Notes: generated by a model not told the origin, from the sequence alone. Positions 20,275-32,142 are shown, counted from the first letter of the stretch. The stretch: DNA of 64,000 bases from Haliclystus octoradiatus (GCA_916610825.1 OU744452.1:13682110-13746109), one strand, 5' to 3'. Made by a program: numbers and translations.

Positions 20275-21056
20275 ATGCAAGGAATCCATATCCTGAGGTA
20301 TTTGATTTTAAAGACCGTGACACCGATGTACATAAGAGAAGCTATGTTGAACGAAAGGTTACATCAGAGTCTGCACGTAAGCGATTGAAATTGGATATAG
20401 AAGAGCCAAGGAATACGTCAGTTGGGCTAGAATCCATGAGCAAAGCAGATTTATTAAAAAACCAACTTCATTGTGTGAGTCTTGGAAGAAATGCAGTCAT
20501 GTATAGGTTACCAGAAGATGGTAGTTTTATACCGGGTATGGTTATTCGAGACACTGGAGAGACATTATCGAAAGCATTTGGTGTAAAAAGCAGACCTATG
20601 ATGAAAAGCTTATTCTTTGCGGCGTTGGCATTAATTCTCGTGAAGCAGAAAAAGCTATTACGTCAAGCAAAGTATGGGAACATAAAGAATGTTGTTACAT
20701 TTTGCCAGCAACTGAAGGAACAAGGCTACTTGGACAATATTATTGTAGATGACGGACCGGTGAATGAGCAGTGTAAAACGAAAATGGTTCGTCTGTACTC
20801 CTACGGTGAAAATGGGGAAGTAACGACGCAACTAACGGTGGAATTACACAACTACGAAGCTTATTCTAAATTCTCGTTAAGAAATAAAACGGTTGACGGT
20901 ACAACTATAACGGGTGTGAATTTATACCCAAGCGAACTTGTTAAAGCAATGAGACATTTGAATGGACAATTTGATTTTGTAACTAAAGAGTTATCTATGA
21001 CCTTGAATGCTTCTACGGTGAATCATGTATGTACAGATAATGACAATTGGTTTTGA
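20250..21056 (+). CDS. Left terminal protein, unknown function (268 aa), element B
   Basis: Same protein as at 10440-11246, unchanged at the residue level. ATG 80 bp after the start of TATAAAAG at 20170; AATAAA at 21113. No family recognised; NLS-like ARKRLKLD at 42-49 and a short hydrophobic patch at 121-131. Confidence 0.8.
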   Translation: MASMNDLEYARNPYPEVFDFKDRDTDVHKRSYVERKVTSESARKRLKLDIEEPRNTSVGLESMSKADLLKNQLHCVSLGRNAVMYRLPEDGSFIPGMVIRDTGETLSKAFGVKSRPMMKSLFFAALALILVKQKKLLRQAKYGNIKNVVTFCQQLKEQGYLDNIIVDDGPVNEQCKTKMVRLYSYGENGEVTTQLTVELHNYEAYSKFSLRNKTVDGTTITGVNLYPSELVKAMRHLNGQFDFVTKELSMTLNASTVNHVCTDNDNWF

Positions 21057-21684
21057 CTGTTAAATGTTAGTTTGAAATGTAAATCGATTTTTTTTGTATT
21101 GTTTATATTCTCAATAAAATATCGCGTGAGACAATTTATGAAATTTCTCAGTCTGAGCAACTATTGTGTCATCTGTCAATCATTCACAACTATTTAGTTT
21201 ACACTTCAAGTGTTGACCGCTGTGTCTATATAGGATGTCATCATTATCGGAAATGGCTCGACCGCTGTGTCTATATAGGATATATTATTCTACTGGGGGA
21301 GGCACCCCGTATAGATGGGAATTCATACCCAATTATCTTAATGTCATTCGTTCAAGTGATGCAATGAAACAAAGGTTTTTACCGACTACATGTATATAGA
21401 GTGACCACCGAGTCTGCCGGCTGTAGACAGGCTGCCTCGCAATGATGAGAAGCGTCGCGTATTGATGCTTCGCAAAGTGAACCTTGACACGTTTCAGATT
21501 TATGTCATCAATCGCATGGAAGTAAGACAGACTTTATAACAAACTCGTCTCAAAGAGAAAGCATAAAAAGACAATCAGGTAAGACTCATATCAATGTATT
21601 CAACTAAGTTATATTCTATTTACAAAAATTCATACTGATGAATCATACAGTTTGTTTTATCAGAAGCTATTTCGTGCAACTTGA
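21057..21684. other. Spacer after left terminal gene, element B
   Basis: Same content as in A: AATAAA at 21113-21118, paired 22-bp repeats at 21215-21236 and 21260-21281, and a short open block at 21405-21539. No gene is supported. Confidence 0.6.
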
Positions 21685-22230
21685 TTAGATAAAATTTAAC
21701 AGACTTCGAACTGTTTGTCTAATAAAGTACTTTTGATCCTGTAATCGAGTCCTCTGATAGTCGGGAAATTTATGTTCTATGAAACTTTTTACAACATTTT
21801 CATTGTAATCCTGATCTTGTAAGGAGAAATCCGTTAAAATGTCGGCCATTGTTCGCTGTCTTGTCAATCCATACGCAAAGTATATTGCAAATTGTCCACA
21901 CGCCACGGAAGTGTTGCTTTGAAGTTGTATTCCATCAATACAGTGTAATGAGGTACCCAAGGTCTCCAATTTCTCAGTCATGTTATAATAACTAGGTGGT
22001 CGACCAAAGGAGTCTACAAAATTAACATGCCCACGCCGATTGGTGTGGACTAAAAGTCAGTGGGCCCCTATCAAATTGCTAGGTTCTGTGTTTACAACTA
22101 TGACCATGTCACGAATGTTTGAGTCAGGTGTTAATGTTTGAAAATAATCCATGGCCAAGACATCTATATACCCATGTTTTTTTATTTGATCATCTGCATG
22201 GAGAATGTCCCTCAAACTTTGTGTATCCAT
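21685..22230 (-). pseudogene. PRO: Adenain-like protease with the same in-frame TGA, element B
   Basis: TGA at 22057-22059, directly after the candidate catalytic His codon; frame open before and after. Cys-containing SVACGQF and VDSFG motifs are intact downstream. The identical stop in an otherwise complete element argues against a late random loss in a dead copy. Confidence 0.8.
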
Positions 22231-22247
22231 AATGATAAATGCTCCCT

Positions 22248-23558
22248 TCAAAAATCTGTCAAAACGTGTCTAGATTTATCCACAGAAATACACGAATCAA
22301 ATTCTGCGTACATTAACAATGTCACCGTCTGCGGTAGTGGTGTTCCAAATGAGAGAGCGATGCGTAAATCACCAGTGCGTTTAGGCTCCGTATGTCCAGT
22401 AACACTTGCAGTCGGCGCCAAATGAAAACCATAAATGCAATAGCCATTCTTATACTCAGAAGGTAATATATCAATACTTTCATCAATGTAGGATTTAGAC
22501 ATTGATTGAAATAGAGAATGATAGCCATCAGCAATTTCATCTTTTCCGTAATTCAGTTGCAGTGGTTTTGCCGGGCATGATTTTCCATTAACAATGCAGG
22601 CCAAACTGGTCAAATCAAAGTTCTTGAAATTAAACGGATTTGTATTTGCTGTGCCAGAGAAACTCACATTGTCAACCAAAGCAATGAATACTCGGGTGGG
22701 TAGGGTGCCTGTGATGCAGTGATTCAAGGTTTGATGAGATACCAAAGCAGAGAGAGTGAAATTTTTAACCAAAATTCTATCAATTGGATACAAAGCCGGT
22801 TGGGTCGCCAGTTGCTTCTGTACGGTGAGAAAATGAGCGTCCGTCAATGTGACACGTTTTACTTTGAAGACAGCACTCAAAAGTTTAATCTTGTAATTGA
22901 CTCCCACGTCAGGAGAGATTAATGCGAAAGCGTCCTTACTTCGATGTAGAATCAATTTAAGAGGAAGGGCGTTTAACAATAGTCTATTACAGGCGAATAA
23001 ATCCGCATGAATTCTGCCTTGCAGCGAGACCACTTTACCCCGTTCAGTTTGTGATTGGCGTTCATTGAACCCTACATTAGGACCATTAGGTTCGGAATTT
23101 TCCATATGACCACTTGTATCCTTCGTCATCATTTGTGTATACAATTGAGTTTTTCTTGCATCGGAACCATAGTTTAACAAACTCTCCAGTAGACATCGAT
23201 ACGGATAAGTGGGCATGGAGCTTGAGATGACGCGGCCATCCAGCTGAATATCCGTCTGACAAAAGATGGACGATAAAGCATTGTTCACTAACGCCACTTT
23301 GGCGTCAATATTAATAGGTGTTCCATCTTCGTTGGTAATGCGTAATTTTATATGTAAGGAGCTGCGAGCCAAATCTATTAGTCTTTCAGTGGAATCAGAT
23401 AGGACAAACTCAATTGATCCTCCTGCAGTGAGTGAATTTGACGGGTAAACATCCTCGTATTGACTACTTTCAATGACAGACTGTACAAAAGGAGGTGCAA
23501 ACAAATCCGTTTCAGATAAACTACAACTAGCTTCGTTAAATTGCGGGTGGGTCATCAT
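22248..23558 (-). CDS. MCP: Major capsid protein, double jelly-roll, element B
   Basis: 436 aa from ATG at 23558, identical in translation to the A copy. Ends with TGA 17 nt before the protease ATG; begins 6 nt after the pVI-like gene. Forms the shell of the predicted virion. Confidence 0.85.
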   Translation of the reverse strand: MMTHPQFNEASCSLSETDLFAPPFVQSVIESSQYEDVYPSNSLTAGGSIEFVLSDSTERLIDLARSSLHIKLRITNEDGTPINIDAKVALVNNALSSIFCQTDIQLDGRVISSSMPTYPYRCLLESLLNYGSDARKTQLYTQMMTKDTSGHMENSEPNGPNVGFNERQSQTERGKVVSLQGRIHADLFACNRLLLNALPLKLILHRSKDAFALISPDVGVNYKIKLLSAVFKVKRVTLTDAHFLTVQKQLATQPALYPIDRILVKNFTLSALVSHQTLNHCITGTLPTRVFIALVDNVSFSGTANTNPFNFKNFDLTSLACIVNGKSCPAKPLQLNYGKDEIADGYHSLFQSMSKSYIDESIDILPSEYKNGYCIYGFHLAPTASVTGHTEPKRTGDLRIALSFGTPLPQTVTLLMYAEFDSCISVDKSRHVLTDF

Positions 23559-23564
23559 CAATGT

Positions 23565-23948
23565 TTAACTAAAAATATCTTTACTTTGTCGTTTTCTAAT
23601 AGGTTTCTTGCCAACTCTGCCACGACCTATCTGCTTGCTGATCACACCTCGACTGGCCTTGGTAATCCCACTATCGTCTCGTTTAAGTCTTTTTGAAGGG
23701 TAGGTAATCACGTCATCCAACATGGTATGTAATCCTTCCTTACCACGCTTCTTTAAAGCCGTTTTGAACGCCACTCCATTCCCATAATCTTTTAACACAT
23801 TGCTACCTGTCGCGAGAGCTCGTTTTCCAACGCTTGTCACTCCCTTTTTTAGCATAGGGGTGAGACTTGAAACAACACCTTTGAATAGATTACCGAGACC
23901 AAACCCACCACGCTGACGAATTGGGTAAGCTGCAAAATGAGTCCTCAT
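23565..23948 (-). CDS. Small basic pVI/pX-like virion protein, element B
   Basis: 127 aa from ATG at 23948; Gly-rich N-terminus and Lys/Arg-rich tail, same as in A. Placed between penton and major capsid genes, consistent with a core or cement role. Confidence 0.65.
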   Translation of the reverse strand: MRTHFAAYPIRQRGGFGLGNLFKGVVSSLTPMLKKGVTSVGKRALATGSNVLKDYGNGVAFKTALKKRGKEGLHTMLDDVITYPSKRLKRDDSGITKASRGVISKQIGRGRVGKKPIRKRQSKDIFS

Positions 23949-23950
23949 TT

Positions 23951-24769
23951 TCAATAACGTACCGGTGTTCTGCGAAATAGTAACTGTACTGAACACTGTC
24001 CATCGAGGAATGCCAACTTTTCATTGAAACTTGTAGTTAAATAGATTCCTATGGTGTGGACATGATCTTGACTGACAGGTTTGAATTGTAAAATGGGAAA
24101 TTGCATATGATAAAAATCACCATGTTGTCCATTCAAGGGGACAACTCGTAACAACGGTGCAGTCAAATCGCCCACATGTTGATGTTTGACAATGTCCGAG
24201 TGTACATGAATAGCTTGAAATCGACGTTGTGGTGAGGCTAGAATAGTGCTGGTATTATTTTCTTGGTGACGTCCCTCTATAGGATTGCTGTGTGCCGTCT
24301 GATGATGGATGACTTTATCAACCGGAAAACCCATAATAGCCCCTATATCGGAGTTGCCAAAATGCAATGAACACTGTACCGGAACGTTAACCCAGACCTT
24401 TCCAGATGGTTTGCTGTATTCCATTTCAAAGGCAGGCATAGAACTGACATCACCCACGGTTGTCTTTTGAACAAGAGCGGTCTTTTGTAAGGCTGTAATT
24501 AATTCATTGATGCTTGCATAATAACCAGGTTCCAAGTGTATAGGGTAAATATGTTTGGCACTTTTCAATATTATCACATTTTTCATAGATCGCACATTAT
24601 ACCAAGACTGTCGAAAGCTAATTTCAGTTACAGCACATTGCCAGTGCCCCATTTGCAGATTTAACGGTGAGGGTAACTTGACTTGAAAATTGGAAGCTGT
24701 ATTATCCGGATGTAAGTCTAAACTACTAGAGCTAGTTAACACCACGTGGAGTGATGATTCGTTCATCAT
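23951..24769 (-). CDS. mCP: Minor capsid (penton) protein, element B
   Basis: 272 aa, ATG at 24769 overlapping the integrase stop as ATGA. Same single-jelly-roll hallmarks (DNTASNF, VGDLTAPLLR, LLFRR) as in A. Confidence 0.85.
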   Translation of the reverse strand: MMNESSLHVVLTSSSSLDLHPDNTASNFQVKLPSPLNLQMGHWQCAVTEISFRQSWYNVRSMKNVIILKSAKHIYPIHLEPGYYASINELITALQKTALVQKTTVGDVSSMPAFEMEYSKPSGKVWVNVPVQCSLHFGNSDIGAIMGFPVDKVIHHQTAHSNPIEGRHQENNTSTILASPQRRFQAIHVHSDIVKHQHVGDLTAPLLRVVPLNGQHGDFYHMQFPILQFKPVSQDHVHTIGIYLTTSFNEKLAFLDGQCSVQLLFRRTPVRY

Positions 24770-25857
24770 GTTGTAATAACGTCACTTGCAGGCACCCAGG
24801 AGTCAAATGAGGAACTATAGCCAGACCAACGGACAAAGTAGTGTAGAATGTTATTGATTCTCTTTTTTTTCAATACGCGCTCGACCCTCGTTGTTTCAGA
24901 CTGTGACACGGACTGAAGTTCTTCTTCGTAGAATGTGCCTGTTATAGGCTCATTTTGCAGATCCTCTAAACGATAGACGGTGACCTTCCCCTTTAGTACA
25001 TTTTTCACTTTGAAAATCTCTTCAGTCCAACGCGCTAGATAGCCCTTCATGAATACCGTTCGATTATGACTAATGCGAACTGTATCTCCCACATTGTGCT
25101 TCGGTTTGGCAGTTTTCTGCTTCTTACCGGTGTCATACATATTCATCCATGCCAAGCCCTGTGTACCAACGTTGACATCAATAGGTCGCATTTTGATTGA
25201 TCGGTGATAACCACGATTGTATCTTGACACCAGTTGCGGGAGAACGTCAATGTAGGTTCTGGTATTCTTATACGTGAAGTAGGCAAACATGATCTTTTTC
25301 AATGTTCGATTAACGCGTTCAACAATGGTCGCTTTTCGTTCACTATTAGTAGAAAACATTTTGATGTTTTTCTCCGCCAGCAATCGTTGAAAGGTGCGAT
25401 TGTAAAATTCTGTGCCTTTGTCCACTTGAATAGTTTTTGGTTGACGACCAGACTGCAGTATTGTTTTGAAAGCTTTTGTCAACTCCGCCCCTGTTTTTGT
25501 TTTTAGCGGTATTACAAATAAGAATTTGGATAAAGAATCGATGCAAGTGAGTAAGTATTTGTAATTACGATTAACTTTGGCCAACTTGGGTAGAAAAACC
25601 AAATCGAGTGACCATTGCTGGTCAATTCCATGAACCAAGACTTGTCTAGTTTTGAAGTTAATTCTTGCTGGTCTATGACGCGTATAGGTTAGTTGTTCTT
25701 TTAGCCATTCTTGAACCTCTGAGCGTTTGACATCAGGCAATTGCTGTTTCACTTTCGAATAGAGAGGCTGTAAGCCTGAAAATGACACTGGACTGTCTAG
25801 AGAATAATAGAGTGATTTCAGTGTCTTATCCAGATCCGTTCTATCATTTCGAGTCAT
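24766..25857 (-). CDS. INT: Integrase with chromodomain, element B
   Basis: 363 aa from ATG at 25857. Catalytic D85, D146 and E180 intact; C-terminal chromodomain intact. Same residues as the A copy. Confidence 0.93.
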   Translation of the reverse strand: MTRNDRTDLDKTLKSLYYSLDSPVSFSGLQPLYSKVKQQLPDVKRSEVQEWLKEQLTYTRHRPARINFKTRQVLVHGIDQQWSLDLVFLPKLAKVNRNYKYLLTCIDSLSKFLFVIPLKTKTGAELTKAFKTILQSGRQPKTIQVDKGTEFYNRTFQRLLAEKNIKMFSTNSERKATIVERVNRTLKKIMFAYFTYKNTRTYIDVLPQLVSRYNRGYHRSIKMRPIDVNVGTQGLAWMNMYDTGKKQKTAKPKHNVGDTVRISHNRTVFMKGYLARWTEEIFKVKNVLKGKVTVYRLEDLQNEPITGTFYEEELQSVSQSETTRVERVLKKKRINNILHYFVRWSGYSSSFDSWVPASDVITT

Positions 25858-25870
25858 TATCACTGACGAG

Positions 25871-26068
25871 TTAGACCGATGTCTCACCGGTGACTGACTG
25901 ACTAGCAATGCTATCTGTCCTCTGTAAGGCGTCTGTTTCAGCAGGGGGTCCGTCAACTTCAGTCTTTGTAAAGTCAACTTCTGAACTACAACAAATCAAG
26001 ACACAACGAACACGTTTGAATATATCTTTAGCGTCCAAATTAAAAGTCATGTTTACTATCCAAAGCAT
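25871..26068 (-). CDS. Small ORF upstream of integrase, uncertain, element B
   Basis: 65 aa from ATG at 26068, same as in A. No family recognised; kept because the slot is otherwise empty in a compact gene block. Confidence 0.3.
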   Translation of the reverse strand: MLWIVNMTFNLDAKDIFKRVRCVLICCSSEVDFTKTEVDGPPAETDALQRTDSIASQSVTGETSV

Positions 26069-26127
26069 TCAATGAACTAACTAGGTTTACAGGTTTACCG
26101 CTATCTAATATACGTACATAACACGGA

Positions 26128-26931
26128 CTAAAATGAATAATTTTTAGTGGAAGATAACCACGTTTTGTTTTTTGCTTTAAGCGGTGTACTAGTTCCCAAT
26201 AGCGGAGATAATCTTCGTTGTGATTTTTCAGCTCTTCTCATCATTTTTGGTTTACTTTGAGACTTTTTGTAGGTGCGAATTGTTTCCAACTGTGTGGGAT
26301 TCTTCACCCATTGCATCGGCACATTCAATTGAGCCAACATCTTTGAGAATAGCGCTGTGTGAACACCAGGTAAGATACCATCCTTTCCTTTACGTACCCG
26401 AAACGTGTCATTGATTAGATCGCTAATGTTAGATCCTTCAATGACTTTGTTTCTGAATACTAATTCACCCTTGTCATTATAACCACTAATAGCAGGATTA
26501 GTTTTAATCATTTCAAGTAGCATTTTTGCTTGTGGTTTCATTGTTTTTGGTAGCAGAGAAAGTGTTCTTTGTTCTACTGCATCTTGATTTGCTTCTACAG
26601 GTGACGAGGTACTTGAATTCACGGGCATGTCATTTTGCAATTCTGATGACGGCTTGGCAATGACTTGCACCTTTTTCGGTTTTAGCACATTTTCACGACG
26701 CTTTTGAAACTCTGCCAACTCATTAGTAAACCTTCTAACTTTCTCACTATCCGGAATATCATTTCGAGTTAACATCCCATCCATTTCCTGTTCCGCTTTG
26801 ACCATGGCTGCCTTCTCGGGTTGTAATGTGCTGTTTACTGTAGGAATTGATGACTGATTACCACTATCCAATTGATTCATCAACCGTTCATAAACATCTG
26901 GTGTTAAAACCACATGTTTTCTAAACGCCAT
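26128..26931 (-). CDS. Conserved Polinton protein of unknown function (267 aa), element B
   Basis: ATG at 26931. Same charged N-terminal half, SNISDLI and NVPMQWVKN segments and basic tail as the A copy. Its stop is 60 nt before the start of the small ORF. Confidence 0.65.
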   Translation of the reverse strand: MAFRKHVVLTPDVYERLMNQLDSGNQSSIPTVNSTLQPEKAAMVKAEQEMDGMLTRNDIPDSEKVRRFTNELAEFQKRRENVLKPKKVQVIAKPSSELQNDMPVNSSTSSPVEANQDAVEQRTLSLLPKTMKPQAKMLLEMIKTNPAISGYNDKGELVFRNKVIEGSNISDLINDTFRVRKGKDGILPGVHTALFSKMLAQLNVPMQWVKNPTQLETIRTYKKSQSKPKMMRRAEKSQRRLSPLLGTSTPLKAKNKTWLSSTKNYSF

Positions 26932-26954
26932 TGTTAGGGACGAGATTGCAAGTC

Positions 26955-27269
26955 TCAAAATATACTTGCTAGTAGATCCCCTATCTCAGAGCCTATACCC
27001 CCACCTCGTTGATTGACTAATATTGCTCGTCGACTTTTCACTGTTCGTTTGGGTTGTATCAGTTTTCGCAAAACTGTCTTTTTAGAAGCCAACTTTCGTT
27101 TCAATTTTGCCGAGATGGGAACACGCCCCTTTAAAACGTTCACGACAATATCGCAGATGGAGTGAATCAAATCAGGCTTTGCTGTTTTCAATATATTAGC
27201 CTGATCCGAACACTTGCAATCTTTCAGAGCTTTCAATAGCGGTAAATTACGTTTTAGACGGTTAGTCAT
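26955..27269 (-). CDS. Small basic conserved Polinton protein (104 aa), element B
   Basis: ATG at 27269, 86 nt after the ATPase stop. Basic centre and C-terminal GGGIGSEIGDLL as in A; likely a core or virion protein, role unproven. Confidence 0.65.
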   Translation of the reverse strand: MTNRLKRNLPLLKALKDCKCSDQANILKTAKPDLIHSICDIVVNVLKGRVPISAKLKRKLASKKTVLRKLIQPKRTVKSRRAILVNQRGGGIGSEIGDLLASIF

Positions 27270-27355
27270 TCTTCCGTTGTCATTGACTGTCGATAAGCAA
27301 CTGACTCAATGGTTTAAAATGGTTAACCTTTTATATTTTCAGAGACGTTGACTAA

Positions 27356-28036
27356 TCAGAATTGCTCAACTTTCCCTCGCTTGACACCTTTTTGAGTTTG
27401 AGGTAAGTAAATGTATTGTGGTGTTTCGTCAGGTAGTATTCTAGCCCTGTAGCGGTGATCTTCCGGGGTGGTCGGCTTCAAGTCTATGAATAGGTATGAA
27501 TATGGTAGTTGTACCGCATCGACGTAAGCCGTTTGAACGAAGCGAACGTTCGAAGGCTTCAACTGTTTTGAAAGGTGAGATATTTGGCTCATATCCCTAA
27601 CATTCTTGAACACGATCATGTAATTAGCATTGAGTGATATGGTTCTCTGATCCTTATGAAATAGATTCTGCGTATTGAATATAACACTATTATTGTCATG
27701 ACGACCTTTGAAAAACGATGCTGCGATGGTTTCATTGTTTGATTTGTCCATAAAGTCATCAAAAATGATAATTGTATTTGTTTCTACGGTGGTTAGTGCT
27801 CCCAAATCATCAGGAATTCCTTCAATGTATTGCACTGGCACCTTGAGAGCTTTAAGTTTTGCGGCAACATCCACTTGATGTTTCGAATAACACCATATCA
27901 CCTGTTGAATGGTAGGTGATATCATCTCATCCATATACGATAGCAAACGAAGTATAAATGTGGATTTTCCACTACCCGTTCCGCCGGAAACAATAGCTGT
28001 AAAGGGGTGAATTAGTTGCGTTGAAATTTGCTCCAT
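27356..28036 (-). CDS. ATP: Genome-packaging ATPase, element B
   Basis: 226 aa from ATG at 28036, with Walker A GGTGSGKST (18-26) and Walker B TIIIFDD (88-94). First gene of the minus-strand block, 278 bp from the polymerase ATG. Confidence 0.92.
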   Translation of the reverse strand: MEQISTQLIHPFTAIVSGGTGSGKSTFILRLLSYMDEMISPTIQQVIWCYSKHQVDVAAKLKALKVPVQYIEGIPDDLGALTTVETNTIIIFDDFMDKSNNETIAASFFKGRHDNNSVIFNTQNLFHKDQRTISLNANYMIVFKNVRDMSQISHLSKQLKPSNVRFVQTAYVDAVQLPYSYLFIDLKPTTPEDHRYRARILPDETPQYIYLPQTQKGVKRGKVEQF

Positions 28037-28314
28037 TCTTGCCTACGTAGTAATGACAACTGAGGCAATTCACTCAACACAATGGTGTATTATAATCGTG
28101 TCTATCTATTACTTGCCCCGGGACTTGCCCAGGCATGCCTACAGTATTTATTTAGACATATCACTTGCCCAGACATGCCGCAGCTTGCCCAAGGCTATTT
28201 ATTATCTAAATCAATGGTTACCAGTCCCCTCACCATAGTATAAATGTACTTTGATTTCAAAGGTCAATCATCATTCAGTGATTTTGCTTGAACGATACGG
28301 ATCTAACATTAACT
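28037..28314. promoter_or_regulatory. Divergent promoter with p53-type element, element B
   Basis: Perfect double half-site at 28121-28140, near-match half-sites at 28161-28190, polymerase TATAAAT at 28239-28245. Sequence is unchanged from A. Confidence 0.7.
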
Positions 28315-31300
28315 ATGGCACCAATACCACCTTTTTGTGAGCTATGTGGAAAGACATTTACACGAAAAGCAGATTTGAAAAGACATATGACAACGCATTC
28401 AAATGTCTCTTCAGTCACCTGCGATTATTGTGACCGTACGTTCAAGCATCGCAACAATTATAGAATACATTGCAGAATGGTGCACCGCTGCATTCCACCC
28501 TCAAGGCAGGTCGCAAGTCACAACCAACCTTCAAGGCGAGTCAATTCGTCTACACCGCCATTATTATCGAGTGTACTAAGATTAAATCCGGTACCACAGC
28601 ATCAACAGCAACGAATTGATCAGGTGTTGGATGAGAATGTCGACCTGTTTGACCTGTTGGAAGCTCAAGGTGGAATGGAGATTTCGAATGAAGAGATCCC
28701 TATTGTGGAGGTGAGCTATTACTATTGTTTCTGCTGTTGTAATAAATACGATTCGATTATACTTGTTATAATTTCCATCTTTGATAGATAATTGAAACGG
28801 ATATTTCAGACAGGTGATCGTTTGAGACAGACGGTTATCGATGATTTTATTGTTTTCAGGATTCTAATGCCAATAATGACACGGTCATGGATTGGATTGA
28901 TGACGATGACTCCACGAATATTGATGCATTGGTCCCAGAGGTGAGAAATGATGTGATACCTGAGTTAGAGTAACTCTATATTTCAAACTTTTTCAATTTT
29001 CATTGTTTTTTGTTTTTCATTTTTTTATTTTTTCAATTTTTCCATGTTTTTTATTTTTTATTTTTTTTATTTTTTATTTTAAAAAAATTTTATTTTTAAA
29101 AATTTTTTTTTATTTTAAATTTTTTTAATTTTTAATTTTTTCAATGTTTTGGTCCTGTCATTAGGAAGCTCCAAGGACACCTGCGTTGGATGACTTTAAC
29201 AGTATGGATGATGGTGAAGATTTCAGTCCTTCCGGTTTGAATGACTTGGATAGAATGGAATACAACCTGCTGAATGACCATCCAGCCTCAGATCAGCAGG
29301 TAAAAAGAAGTCTAAGTTTGGGGTTCATGTTAGTCTTGTTTATCACATGTTTTTTATTTGAATTTATTTTATTTTATGCAGGTTGATGTGGTAGAGAGCT
29401 TCGATGTCAACGGTGCACTGCAGTCACTCTTCCACCATTGTCCACCGTCGTCACCTAGTGTCAGAGCAGCCTCTGTGGATTTTAGAGCTGCCCATATTGC
29501 CATCGACCATGCCAATCAACATCATTGCGAAAAGTGTGATATGTGGTTCATATGTGAAGAACAGTGGCGTCTGCATACTCAAGCACATGATGTGACTCAC
29601 CCCTTCACCTGTCAGAACTGTTTCAAGTCATTTCATCGTCGTATTCATCTGGCTATGCACATCCGCTCTGGTTGTCCTGCACTCGCTAATCAAAACATCA
29701 ATCAACGAGGCGGAAACAATTCTAGAGATGATGACAATGAACCACACCCTGCTCTTTCCACAGAACTGACTGAACCACCACATCTTGTTTCACATGCTCT
29801 CAATCGAACAGTGCTGTTATATCGCAAGGACTTTGAGCAAATTCACCATGCCAACCTTTTGCAACGATTGAAAGATGTTATAAGTCTGCAAGTGCCACTC
29901 GTCAAGCAGCAAGCCTCCATTCAAAACGGTGTCAAGTTCTTTATGACGTTGTCTGTCGTGTTTAGAAAGGTCACCGATGATGATGAAAAGACGGACCCAC
30001 CGGTTGTATTTGGTACTGAGGTATTTCGCTTTCTACCTCAAGATGATGATGACGGCCTGTATCTGCAAAGCTTGTTTGATTTGGCTTATAATCAGCTTCT
30101 CACCAAGATGGAAGAATTTGAACAGAATGGCTCATCGTGGATAATTGACGCACTCAACCATCTAGACTTGAACATTGTCACCTATGACCCTCTTCGGGCA
30201 TCGTCTTTCCTACCCCTCCCACGAGATATACAACTCAAGCATGCTGTTATCAATGTTCAGAATAATGATGATGAAAAGTGTTTTGTTTGGGCTGTACTGG
30301 CTAGTATGTTGAATATTTCTAACCATGCTGAACGTCTCTATCATTATGAACGAAATGAGCACTTGCTGAAACTGGATGGATTACAATTCCCCCTCCCCCT
30401 CAAGGATGTGGCTAAATTTGAGCGCATGAATGACATCAGCGTTCATGTGTATGGTTTTGTGATAGAGGAAACAGCAGCTAAAAAGTCAAAAAGCATTGTC
30501 ATCCCGTTACGTATTGGCGAGAGGCGACAGTATTCACAACATGTTAACCTGTTGATGTGGACCGAAGACAATGAAAATGATGATGATGATGATGATGATC
30601 AACCTTCACCCAAGTCCCATTACGCTTACATTAAAAACCTAAGTGCTCTTCTCGGCTCTCAACTCAGCAAGAGAAAAAATCATAAAGACTTTTGTGATTA
30701 CTGTCTGCTCGGTTTTGGAAATCCTGCTGTGCGAGATAGACATATGGAGAAGTGTAAGCATACTGGGGCACAACGGGTTCGATTACCTGAGAAGGACGAT
30801 CTGAACAAAGAGGATAAAGTGTTTTTCAAAGATATGCAAAAACAAGTGAAAATGCCCTTTGTCATGTACGCAGACACTGAAGCATTGTTAATGAAGCAAT
30901 CAACTTGTCAACGCAATCCTCAAAACTCGTCAACTGTCATCACACAAAATCATGTTCCTTGTGGGTTTGGTGTTTTGGTGAAGTGTACCAAACCAGAATT
31001 TGATGAGCCACCCTACATCTATCGAGGGGAAGATTGCATGGGTAAATTTCTGGATTATGTTCTTGCCAAGAGTGAAAAGCTGCGTGAGAAATTGAGAAAC
31101 GTTGAGCCCATTATCATGTCTCTGGCAGAAGAGTTGGCCCATGTACAAGCTGGAGTGTGTCATATCTGTGAGAAGGGTGATTTTGTTTATGGTGTTAAAA
31201 ATCACAAACGTTTAAAGGTGAAAGATCACGATCATTTGAGTGGACAGTATCGTGGTGCAGCACATAATGGATGCAATCTGAATTATCGCGTCAATGCTGA

Positions 31301-32108
31301 TTACATTCCAATACCCTGCGTCTTACACAATCTACGAGGGTATGATGCACATCACATCTTGTTGGCCTTCAAAGAGCGACATGCTGAGAAACGCATTCAA
31401 TGCATTCCAAACACAATGGAGAAGTATGTGTCCTTCACAATTGGCGGTGTACGCTTCATTGATTCTTTGCAATTTCTGAATGCAAGTCTTGGCACTCTGG
31501 TGGACAACTTGAATGATTCACAGCTGACACTCACCCACACCTACTTGGAAACAATCACAACTCGATCGGTCAATCTAGACAATCGTCTATCGCTAGTCAA
31601 GCGCAAAGGAGTCTATCCCTATGAGTACATGGATTCGTGGGAGCGATTTGATGATGTCACATTACCACCTCGATCGGCCTTCTACAGTTCATTGACGGAT
31701 GAAGATGTAAGTGAGGAAGATTATAGTCACGCTCAGCAGGTCTTTCGTGAATTCAGCATGAATAATTTGGGTGATTATCATGACTTCTACCTGTGTACTG
31801 ATGTTCTACTTCTGGCAGACGTCTTCGAAACCTTTCGCAACATGTGTCATGAATACTTCCACCTCGATCCTGCTCAGTTCTATAGTTCTCCTGGACTTTC
31901 TTGGAGTGCAGCATTAAAAATGACAGGCATTGAGTTGGATTTGTTGACTGATATTGATCAGTATCAATTCATTGAACAGAGTGTGCGAGGTGGCGTTTCG
32001 TCCATCAATCATCGCTATGCCAAAGCCAATGTACCTGGTTCAGATGATTATGATCCTGATTCACCCAATGCCTACTTGGTCTATCTGGATGCAAAGTGAG
32101 TGATGAGT

Positions 32109-32142
<34 letters not shown>

